Positions 25,452 through 37,400 of a stretch of 64,000 nucleotides of DNA are shown piece after piece. The position numbers and the translations under genes are program-made. The notes below the pieces were generated by a model that saw only the letters and a list, made by a program, of their open reading frames with translations, did not search any database and was not told the DNA's origin. Source of the DNA: Escarpia spicata (lineage: Eukaryota > Annelida > Polychaeta > Sabellida > Siboglinidae). Location: assembly GCA_963995525.1 (NCBI GenBank), contig OZ023206.1, forward strand, positions 9,905,677-9,969,676. The letters run 5' to 3'. The stretch's first letter is position 1; each line of letters opens with the position of its first letter.

Positions 25452-28400
25452 CACACACACATTGTGGATTTACGAGCCAGAGAAATGTGATTATTGTTAA
25501 TATATTACATTTCAGAGTACACTATCCTGGTACTGTAACAACCAACGCATCTCTACAAACCAACAAGACCCTCTGGTCGTCTGAGGACTACAGTACGTTC
25601 AATGACAACATTGGGGCGGGCTGCTGGGGCAGGGTGAGTAACCTTTGAACTTTTATATCATATCTATATTATAAAACAACACGGTTCTGTCTGTCTGTTT
25701 GCGTATCTCCCTTCATTTTGCGTGTATAGGGCTGAAATATTATTGATGATCTTGCGGCCCCATTGCATTGGTTCGTAGATTTTTCAGAATTTGTCGTATA
25801 GTGGATCTGTTGGGGGGGGGGGGTTTATAGATTTTTATTTTTTTGGGTTTGTTCGGTGCAGTGGGGATCTCGGGGGTTAAATACATATGACCAGTATCCA
25901 ACATAAGGCTCTGGGCCTGTAACCTGAAAATATTGCTGGCCCGACAAAACATTTGAAGGCCCAGCAATGTTTATAATTTATTTTAGTATAGTATATTATA
26001 TATAAAACATATAATATAATAACAATGTTGAAGATGTACTGCCCAGCAAACTGTGTTTAGTAAGTCCAAAGCATCCACACATTAAAGCAAATCTTTGTAA
26101 TCTTAGATTATCTAATAACACATTCGAGATGTACTGTATCAAAACGTGATATTCTCCTATAAGTATATTCTCTGCCACATATTTCATGTAGTCTTATATG
26201 CGCAAAAATAGCCGATAGACAATTGTGGTTAAGCAAACAATATTGAGCTTGTTGCCCCGTGGATGATTAGTTATGCAGCCCAACTATAGGTCTGCCTGCA
26301 TGCTCAGTGGAGCACACTTTTAAAACAGTCCATCTCACATGGGCTGCTGCTATATTCACTCTCCGCTGGATGTTTTTTCATGCCCCATAAAAATAGGTTA
26401 CCTAAGTGTGACGGATTGTACCGATATACATGAGCATGCCTTATATGGATTGTGAATGCTGGCGCGAACTGGAAATTGCGTGTTTGTGCAGTTACTGTAT
26501 CGATGTAATGTAATGGTCATTTGTGATTAATAAAACATAATTCAAATAAAATGAATGCATTGTATTACACGAATTAGTCATATTAACTGGATTAATTAAT
26601 AATTGTGTACATTATAAAGTTATTAAAATTCTAAAAAAATTGCTTTGATGTTGGATACAAAATATCCAAATAGTAAACATAGGATAGTAGGTAATAGCAA
26701 AGGTGGATGGGGGCTAACGACCTACTTGCATGTTCTTGCAAGGTTCCACTGTAATCTGTATACTAGACATAACAACTTTTCCAGATACTCAACCAGAACT
26801 ATGTGAACGGTTTTATGACCAGGTGAGGTGTTTGTTTTATTCTTATCAATGCTAGTTGAATGAGTAAAAGGGCACATACCCTGCAGAAGCCACAACAGTC
26901 AGAATATCAACACAGATATACGTTTTTTAACAAATATATAATTTGTGAATATTTAAACTACGGTATCTTACAATTTGATGAATATGACTTGTCGATTGAT
27001 GTGGCATTGGTGATTTGTGTTTTTCTTGTGTTTACAGTGTGGGTGCATTAGAATTTAGATTATTCTAGCAAATCATGAATTCCACTTACATTGGACTCAC
27101 AGATTGTAAATCTATTGGCTGGCATGGGATCATTCTCTGTTTTTGCTGTATTAATTTGCACTAATTAAACGATTTGCTGCTTCATAGAATCAAATTCCTG
27201 TGACCTGAATGAAGTGATTCTATTAAATGGAGTCCAGAGTGATCAATTTTACAAACAGTTTTAATACTCATGGATACAATACAGTCTTACTGTGGACATG
27301 AATATGTAAAGTTTATTATTAATATTTTATAAAACAGTAAGAAAAAACAAGTGCATTACAATAAAATATGTTAATGATGTCTGTTCCTTACATATTTTGT
27401 AGCACAATTTCCTGGAACTTAATAGCAAGTTACTACAATGCTTTACCGTTCGGACGCGATGGTCTCATGACGGCCACAGAGCCTTGGAGTGGACATTACG
27501 TTGTTGAAAGTCCCATCTGGATCACAGGTGAATGAAAACACTCTACGTCAAGGGCTTAGCCATAGACCCATCTGCTAGTCTTCAAGACATTTTACCATGA
27601 CTGGTAAGACAGGTGGAATTTAGAGGGGGCCAGCAGTCCACTAGATTACCTAATAGTTCCAAGTCTAGGGGCCCACACTAATGACTATCATTGGCACAAC
27701 TGAAAGTGAAACAAATCATATGGATCAGTATTAATTAATTAAATGGCTCAAATGACACTAGTTTGTCACTGACAAATTAAACTGGCCAATACTGGCTGTG
27801 AATGATGTAAATGCCCTCCACACAAGCCGTTTTTGTACTAAAAGGCAAACTTGATTAAATCAAGGCTGGCAAAAATGATTTCTGGCTAATGGCCTGCTTT
27901 ACGTCAAAGTGTTGTATATATACAGGTCTCAGGGACATGTCTGGTTCTGTAGTGTAGTGTGTAGTATGCAGTTCTTGAGTCGTACTTTCGCTTTAAGCTA
28001 CAGTAAAGGTAAAAAAGGTAAGTTCTTACATAGCGCAGTATCCAGTCATCAGGACTGCTCAAAGTGCTTTTTACTTTACAGATGCCGGATAGCTCTTTGG
28101 AATATAAAGGTAGTCGAGTGAGTTAGTCTTCCCTGCTGGTATATAGCCTCTTCTAAGACAAGATTTTGGAACAACCTCATTGGGTACATCATCGAAACTT
28201 TACATGCTGTTGAAAAACTGCCTTACCAATTAGCTAAACAATGCTGTCATAAGCATTTGTGATAATTTCTAGAAGTGTTGCTGAAATGTTGCCGTTATCA
28301 TAAGAAATATTTGTTATAATACAACTTTAGTAATAAAAGGGACAATGATATAAATAACTAATCATGTAACTGATGATAATAATGGTATATATTAAACATC

Positions 28401-31400
28401 TTATGTACTTTAATGGTAAATGTAACTAGTACACTTTTAATCTCCTCAATAGCTTTACTTATTTAATGTTTACTTTCCCAGGTTCACAAGTCTTTCATAC
28501 CAATGTTTTCAAGAAGTGTGTGACCCTCAGAGACAGGTCTAGTTCAGTTTGTGATGCACAACAAGAGTGTTTCATGTTGTACCCTGATCTAGATGTGTTC
28601 CAGCTCACACGACACAGTTCACGCATATAGGGTGGCATTACCTGCCCCACGGGCGTGGGGTTGGTGCCCTAGAGAGAGGTGGAAGTTATGTGTCATGGCT
28701 TTGTCCTGAACGCAGACACTTCACCCTGGTGCTTGAGACAATGGTCAGTAAACATTGACTATTCACCTTTTCAAAGATCAGTTAATTTTAGCTCTGTGCA
28801 AAGCATCATGGGTAAAATTGCATTCCTCGGTATAGGGCAACAAGGTAAATGGTGACAAGAACAGCTGTGATCAAAGTGTAACAGTGAGGTTAATTTAGTT
28901 ATAAGGCACAGGGAATACTTTAGTAATCCACTCACAATGGAATTAGACGCTTATTTCAATACAGTTCAATTTCCCATGCAATCCTATCTGTGAATAGGAC
29001 AATGCTGCGTTATCTGATGACAAGGGCCTACAATGTCAATAAGGGATTTAAGTGCTAAGTCTCATTTTCAGCAGTTTCTGTAAAGTAGCCTTTTGTTGTC
29101 CTTTTAAACTGACAAGTTGCACTTGTGACATCTCAATGTCAAGTTTTTCTTTGATGTCAGAAAATAAATATATTTTTGTGAAGTTGCAAAACTAAATTGC
29201 TTATGTGGTGTTACACTTCAATAGAGTTTCAGAAAACGAAGATCCGTTTGTGAAATGGTAAAACTGGAGTTCCTCTCTATAATGCCACAGATGATGAGAT
29301 TATTCTGTGATGTCAAAATATGGAGTTCCTTCTGTGATGTTACAATACGGAGTTTATTCTGTGAAGTCGCAATATGGAGTTCCCTCTGTGATGTTACAAT
29401 ATGGAGTTTCTTCTGTGAAGTCACAATATGGAGTTCCCTCTGTGATGTTATAATATGGAGTTTCTTCTGTGAAGTCACAATATGGAGTTTCTTCTGTGAA
29501 GTCGCAATATGGAGTTCCTTCTGTGATGTTACAATATGGAGTTTCTTCTGTGAAGTCGCAATATGGAGTTCCTTCTGTGATGTTACAATATGGAGTTTCT
29601 TCTGTGAAGTCACAATATGGAGTTCCCTCTGTGATGTTACAATATGGAGTTTCTTCTGTGAAGTCACAATATGGAGTTTCCTCTGTGATGTTACAATATG
29701 GAGTTTCTTCTGTGAAGTCACAATATGGAGTTCCCTCTGTGATGTTACAATATGAAGTTTCTTCTGTGAAGTCGCAGTATGGAGTTTCCTCTGTGATGTT
29801 ACAATATGGAGTTTCTTCTGTGAAGTCGCAGTATGGAGTTTCCTCTGTGATGTTACAATATGGAGTTTCTTCTGTGAAGTCACAGTATGGAGTTCCTTCT
29901 GTGAAGTCACAATATGGAGTTTCCTCTGTGATGTTACAATATGGAGTTTCTTCTGTGAAGTCACAATATGGAGTTTCTTCTGTGAAGTCACAATATGGAG
30001 TTCCCTCTGTGATGTTACAATATGGAGTTTCTTCTGTGAAGTCGCAGTATGGAGTTTCCTCTGTGATGTTACAATATGGAGTTTCTTCTGTGATGTCACA
30101 ATATGGAGACCCTGTGATGTCACAATATGGAGACCCTGTGATGTCACAATATGGAGTTTCTTCTGTGATGTCACAATATGGAGACCCTGTGATGTCACAA
30201 TATGGAGACCCTGTGATGTCACAATATGGAGTTTCTTCTGTGATGTCACAATATGGAGATCTTTATGAATTATTCCTGTTGCTCTTATGTCACAAAATTT
30301 AATTCCTTCTCAAATGCCACAAATTCGCATTCACATTTGACTATTTTTAGAACATTTCACTAGATCCTTTATAAAGTAGATTGCAAGCAAAACTATTTTA
30401 CACATTTCTTACAATCCTCAAATTTGGTGTAGTTATGGTACAAACTGTGTTGTAATATGTGTTAGATGAGTTGAATGTTCTCCAAGCAATGATATCAGTG
30501 GATGAGATGACTGTGACGTAATGTTGTTGTATATATGCGTTAGATGTGTTGGACATTCTCGTACAAATGAGGAGTAAACAAGATGACTGCGTAGTGATGT
30601 TGTAGTTATGCAAGTTATTTTATCTGTTCCAGAGTCACAACCATTCTGTGTGTATCCGTCCTGATCTCCCTGCCTATGACGTCCACTCACAACGCGCCAC
30701 ATTCAGTCTGAAGGGCAGCATGGTCAGTAGTCTAGACGGCCTCACCCAGAGACCCTCCCACCTGTCATTTGGATGGGTAAAATTCAAAAATCACATTTTG
30801 GACGGGTTAAAATAAATTAATATCTGTCCAACACTTGTGTAGACCAAATAATCATGGTGGGGATAATAAGCACTTGTCGATGACGACGAGACTCAATTGG
30901 ATGATTTAGTGAACTGATTGGGTAATGTTATGCAAGCACCTATTGAATGTATTGCTGTAATTATTAGTGTCTGGGAAGAACCCACTCTTTCTGTTCCTAA
31001 AATATTTTGTAGACCTAACTGTAACCGCACCAAAGGCACCGGCGACCACTAACAAGACAACAAAGACTATCACAATAACTAACTAGCATTACCACAGCAG
31101 CCGCTGCAGCTGTAGGATCTGGCCAGAACTTGTCTGTGATTTAGCAAAAATGCGCGCCAAGAATTTCATGCCAATGGCAAACACAGGTCGCGGCAAATCG
31201 AAAACCCACACTTGTAATCATATTTGGATCGAATGATTTTTAATCAACCAATAAGAAGATGTGTTGGTGTTCACTGTTGCAGGGCTGCCTACCATTACAT
31301 AATTGTTCTTAATCATTACGGAAATTCACCTTAAATTACGGAAACTGCCGCCATATTACGAAATACAAATATCCGACTACAGAAAATGATACACATTACA

Positions 31401-34400
31401 GAATTGTTAAGTTTATAAATAATGCTGCTCGAGATATTCATATTCATATTTTCACTTGTTACAATTTATCAACAACTACTTAGTCCATTACACGTTCTAC
31501 AAAATTAGTACGGTGACGTCATCCAATGCTGTGCCTGTGTACAATGCTACAACTGACTGCCAGCAGCCTGCTGATGACTGCTGTGGCACGTGGGCATATT
31601 ATGTTTGCGTCTGTCAGTCAACAGCAATTACAGCGGCCAAAAAATTTAAGTGCCGTTAATGCCCGTCTAGACATTAATACAATTTACAAGTGTAGAATTA
31701 TATAATGAAAGAAAGAAATTAAGATGACATTAGGTAGAACCATTAAATTACATTAAATTGTTATGGTTTTCTGAAAGTTATGAATGAATATAATTATAAA
31801 ATTATAAATATAAAACGAGTATTATAATTGTTGTAATATCTACTTTTTATGATTAAATTAGTAACTTCCTGAATAAATAAATGTACAATAAAATATTAAG
31901 TAATAAATAATTATTAACATAATATACTAGTATAAAAGTAGACAATTATAATAATATACTAATCAATATTATGACTCCAAAACAGAGTGTCCACTCCCAA
32001 GGCTCTGTAGCCATTGTGAGACGTTCTCATCTGCTGAAAGACATTTTAAATCATGAATTATAATTGATTTAAAAGGGGCTTCTTGTCTTAATATGAGTCA
32101 CTGATGAGTAGATCTGGTGATGGACTCGAGATTGTGTGTTTGATGTGTAAAACATTTCTAGTGAATGTAATGACTGGATTCTGTGCTACAAATAAACTTC
32201 TTCTTTTTTCAGAGAAACATCACTAAGCTGTATGTGTGGTACAGCAAGCTAAGCTTTGGTGGCACAGAGACAATTCTCTTCAAGGAATTAAACCCAATAC
32301 AGGTAGGTACTCTTTCTTTCCAACTGTAACTGTCTCATCACTTATGTGACAGTAGTGCAGCAGCAAGAGCTCCAGACTCTCGACTGAGAGAACTCAGTTT
32401 TGAATCCTGTGCGGCGGTGTCGAACCTTTGGCAAGTTCATTTACTGTACATTGCTTCAGTTCACTCAGCTGTATGAATGAGTACCTGGCTATAGACAGTG
32501 GTGGAAACATTGCTTCAGTTCACTCGGCTGTATGAATGAGTACCTGGCTATAGACAGTGGTGGAAACATTGCTTCAGTTCACTCAGCTGTATGAATGAGT
32601 ACCTGGCTTAGACAGTGGTGGAAACATTGCTTCAGTTCACTCGGCTGTATGAATGAGTACCTGGCTATAGACAGTGGTGGAAACATTGCTTCAGTTCACT
32701 CAGCTGTACGAAGGAGTACCTGGCTTAGACAGTGGTGGAAACATTGCTTCAGTTCACTCAGCTGTATGAATGAGTACCTGGCTATAGACAGTGATGGAAA
32801 CATTGCTTCAGTTCACTCAGCTGTATGAATGAGTACCTGGCTATAGACAGTGGTGGAAACATTGCTTCAGTTCACTCAGCTGTACGAAGGAGTACCTGGC
32901 TTAGACAGTGGTGGAAACATTGCTTCAGTTCACTCAGCTGTATGAATGAGTACCTGGCTATAGACAGTGATGGAAACATTGCTTCAGTTCACTCAGCTGT
33001 ATGAATGAGTACCTGGCTATAGACAGTGGTGGAAACATTGCTTCAGTTCACTCGGCTGTATGAATGAGTACCTGGCTTAGACAGTGGTGGAAACATTGCT
33101 TCAGTTCACTCGGCTGTATGAATGAGTACCTGGCTATAGACAGTGGTGGAAACATTGCTTCAGTTCACTCAGCTGTACGAAGGAGTACCTGGCTTAGACA
33201 GTGGTGGAAACATTGCTTCAGTTCACTCAGCTGTATGAATGAGTACCTGGCTTAGACAGTGGTGGAAACATTGCTTCAGTTCACTCGGCTGTATGAATGA
33301 GTACCTGGCTTAGACAGTGGTGGAAACATTGCTTCAGTTCACTCGGCTGTATGAATGAGTACCTGGCTATAGACAGTGGTGGAAACATTGCTTCAGTTCA
33401 CTCGGCTGTATGAATGAGTACCTGGCTTAGACAGTGGTGGAAACATTGCTTCAGTTCACTCGGCTGTATGAATGAGTACCTGGCTATAGACAGTGGTGGA
33501 AACATTGCTTCAGTTCACTCAGCTGTACGAAGGAGTACCTGGCTTAGACAGTGGTGGAAACATTGCTTCAGTTCACTCAGCTGTATGAATGAGTACCTGG
33601 CTATAGACAGTGATGGAAACATTGCTTCAGTTCACTCAGCTGTATGAATGAGTACCTGGCTATAGACAGTGGTGGAAACATTGCTTCAGTTCACTCAGCT
33701 GTACGAAGGAGTACCTGGCTTAGACAGTGGTGGAAACATTGCTTCAGTTCACTCAGTTGTATGAATGAGTACCTGGCTATAAACAGTGGTGGAAACATTG
33801 CTTCAGTTCACTCAGTTGTATGAATGAGTACCTGCTTTAGACAGTGATGGAAACATTGCTTCAGTTCACTCAGCTGTATGAATGAGTACCTGGCTATAGA
33901 CAGTAGTGGAAACATTGCTTCAGTTCACTCAGCTGTATGAATGAGTACCTGGCTATAGACAGTGGTGGAAACATTGCTTCAGTTCACTCAGCTGTATGAA
34001 TGAGTACCTGGCTATAAACAGTGGTGGAAACATTGCTTCAGTTCACTCAGCTGTATGAATGAGTACCTGGCTATAGACAGTGGTGGAAACATTGCTTCAG
34101 TTCACTCAGCTGTATGAATGAGTACCTGGCTATAAACAGTGGTGGAAACATTGCTTCAGTTCACTCAGCTGCATGAATGAGTACCTGGCTATAGACAGTG
34201 ATGGAAACATTACTTCAGTTCACTCAGCTGCATGAATGAGTACCTGGCTATAGACAGTGGTGGAAACATTGCTTCAGTTCACTCAGCTGTATGAATGAGT
34301 ACCTGGCTATAGACAGTGGTGGAAACATTGCTTCAGTTCACTCAGTTGTATGAATGAGTACCTGGCTATAAACAGTGGTGGAAACATTGCTTCAGTTCAC

Positions 34401-37400
34401 TCAGCTGCATGAATGAGTACCTGGCTATAGACAGTGATGGAAACATTACTTCAGTTCACTCAGCTGCATGAATGAGTACCTGGCTATAGACAGTGGTGGA
34501 AACATTGCTTCAGGTCACTCAGCTGCATGAATGAGTACCTCGCTATGGACAGTGGTGGAAACATTGCTTCAGTTCACTCACCTGTATGAATGAGTACCTG
34601 GCTATAGACAGTGGTGGAAACATTGCTTCAGTTCACTCAGCTGTATGAATGAGTACCTGGCTATAGACAGTGGTGGAAACATTGCTTCAGTTCACTCAGC
34701 TGTATGAATGAGTACCTGGCTATAAACAGTGGTGGAAACATTGCTTCAGTTCACTCAGCTGTATGAATGAGTACCTGGCTATAGACAGTGGTGGAAACAT
34801 TGCTTCAGTTCACTCAGCTGTATGAATGAGTACCTGGCTATAAACAGTGGTGGAAACATTGCTTCAGTTCACTCAGCTGCATGAATGAGTACCTGGCTAT
34901 AGACAGTGATGGAAACATTACTTCAGTTCACTCAGCTGCATGAATGAGTACCTGGCTATAGACAGTGGTGGAAACATTGCTTCAGTTCACTCAGCTGTAT
35001 GAATGAGTACCTGGCTATAGACAGTGGTGGAAACATTGCTTCAGTTCACTCAGTTGTATGAATGAGTACCTGGCTATAAACAGTGGTGGAAACATTGCTT
35101 CAGTTCACTCAGCTGCATGAATGAGTACCTGGCTATAGACAGTGATGGAAACATTACTTCAGTTCACTCAGCTGCATGAATGAGTACCTGGCTATAGACA
35201 GTGGTGGAAACATTGCTTCAGGTCACTCAGCTGCATGAATGAGTACCTCGCTATGGACAGTGGTGGAAACATTGCTTCAGTTCACTCACCTGTATGAATG
35301 AGTACCTGGCTATAGACAGTGGTGGAAACATTGCTTCAGTTCACTCACCTGTATGAATGAGTACCTGGCTATAGACAGTGGTGGAAACATTGCTTCAGTT
35401 CACTCACCTGTATGAATGAGTACCTGGCTATAAACAGTGGTGGAAACATTGCTTCAGTTCACTCAGCTGTATGAATGAGTACCTGGCTATAGACAGTGGT
35501 GGAAACATTGCTTCAGTTCACTCAGCTGTATGAATGAGTACCTGGCTATACACAGTGGTGGAAACATTGCTTCAGTTCACTCACCTGTATGAATGAGTAC
35601 CTGGCTATAAACAGTGGTGGAAACATTGCTTCAGTTCACTCACCTGTATGAATGAGTACCTGGCTATAGACAGTGGTGGAAACATTGCTTCAGTTCACTC
35701 ACCTGTATGAATGAGTACCTGGCTATAGACAGTGGTGGAAACATTGCTTCAGTTCACTCAGTTGTATGAATGAGTACCTGGCTTAGACAGTGGTGGAAAC
35801 ATTGCTTCAGTTCACTCAGTTGTATGAATGAGTACCTGGCTTAGACAGTGGTGGAAACATTGCTTCAGTTCACTCAGTTGTATGAATGAGTACCTGGCTT
35901 AGACAGTGGTGGAAACATTGCTTCAGTTCACTCAGCTGTATGAATGAGTACCTGGCTTAGACAGTGGTGGAAACATTGCTTCAGTTCACTCACCTGTATG
36001 AATGAGTACCTGGCTATAAACAGTGGTGGAAACATTGCTTCAGTTCACTCACCTGTATGAATGAGTACCTGGCTATAGACAGTGGTGGAAACATTGCTTC
36101 AGTTCACTCACCTGTATGAATGAGTACCTGGCTATAGACAGTGGTGGAAACATTGCTTCAGTTCACTCAGCTGTATGAATGAGTACATGGCTATAGACAG
36201 TGGTGGAAACATTGCTTCAGTTCACTCAGTTGTATGAATGAGTACCTGGCTTAGACAGTGGTGGAAACATTGCTTCAGTTCACTCAGTTGTATGAATGAG
36301 TACCTGGCTTAGACAGTGGTGGAAACATTGCTTCAGTTCACTCAGTTGTATGAATGAGTACCTGGCTTAGACAGTGGTGGAAACATTGCTTCAGTTCACT
36401 CAGTTGTATGAATGAGTACCTGGCTATAGACAGTGGTGGAAACATTGCTTCAGTTCACTCAGCTGTATGAATGAGTACCTGGCTATTGACAGTGGTGGAA
36501 ACATTGCTTCAGTTCACTCAGCTGTATGAATGAGTACCTGGCTATAGACAGTGGTGGAAACATTGCTTCAGTTCACTCAGCTGTATGAATGAGTACCTCG
36601 CTATGGACAGTGGTGGAAACATTGCTTCAGTTCACTCGGCTGTATGAATGAGTACCTGGCTATAGAAAGTGGTGGAAACATTGCTTCAGTTCACTCAGCT
36701 GTATGAAAGAGTACCTGCCTATAGACAGTGATGGAAACATTGCTTCAGTTCACTCAGCTGTATGAATGAGTACCTGGCTATAGACAGTGGTGGAAACATT
36801 GCTTTAGTTCACTCAGCTGTATGAATGAGTACCTGGCTATAGACAGTAGTGGAAACATCGCTGCAGTTCACTCAGCTGTATGAATGAGTACCTGGCTTAG
36901 ACAGTGGTGGAAACATTGCTTCAGTTCACTCAGCTGCATGAATGAGTACCTGGCTATAGACAGTGGTGGAAACATTGCTTCGGTTCGCTCAGCTGTATAA
37001 ATGAGAACCTGGCTATAGACAGTGGTGGAAATATGTGTACGAATAGTCTTCACACATAAATTTCACTATGGCCGAATGCTTCCCAGAGAAGTCGAGATGG
37101 TGTTCAACTGAACAGGTCTGCCAGGGAGTAAAGTGTAAAGCGCTTTGAGCCATCCTAAGGACTGGATATTGCGCTTATAAACACTTAACTTTTTAGATTA
37201 CATTTGATATATTGTTATTCATTACTTGAATTTATAATATAATCTGAGTATGAAACTCATTTTAAAACGATTTTAGCTGTCCTGAAGACTAGATACTGCG
37301 CTATATAAGAACTTACCTATGTCCTGAATACAAAGTGTGGCATTTACGTTTTGGACGTGTTTTTGTGAATATTACAGTCATAACATTTTTTTTATTTCTG

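Noticed and set aside
25052..25648. His/Thr-rich 198-codon ORF
   Set aside because: It reads through CA microsatellites and then through the real GALC exon 8 in the GALC frame. Only 25516-25633 is coding.
29218..30302. ORFs of 343 and 277 codons on opposite strands
   Set aside because: They are open because the 27-bp unit lacks stops on both strands. No start context, no domain, and located inside an intron.
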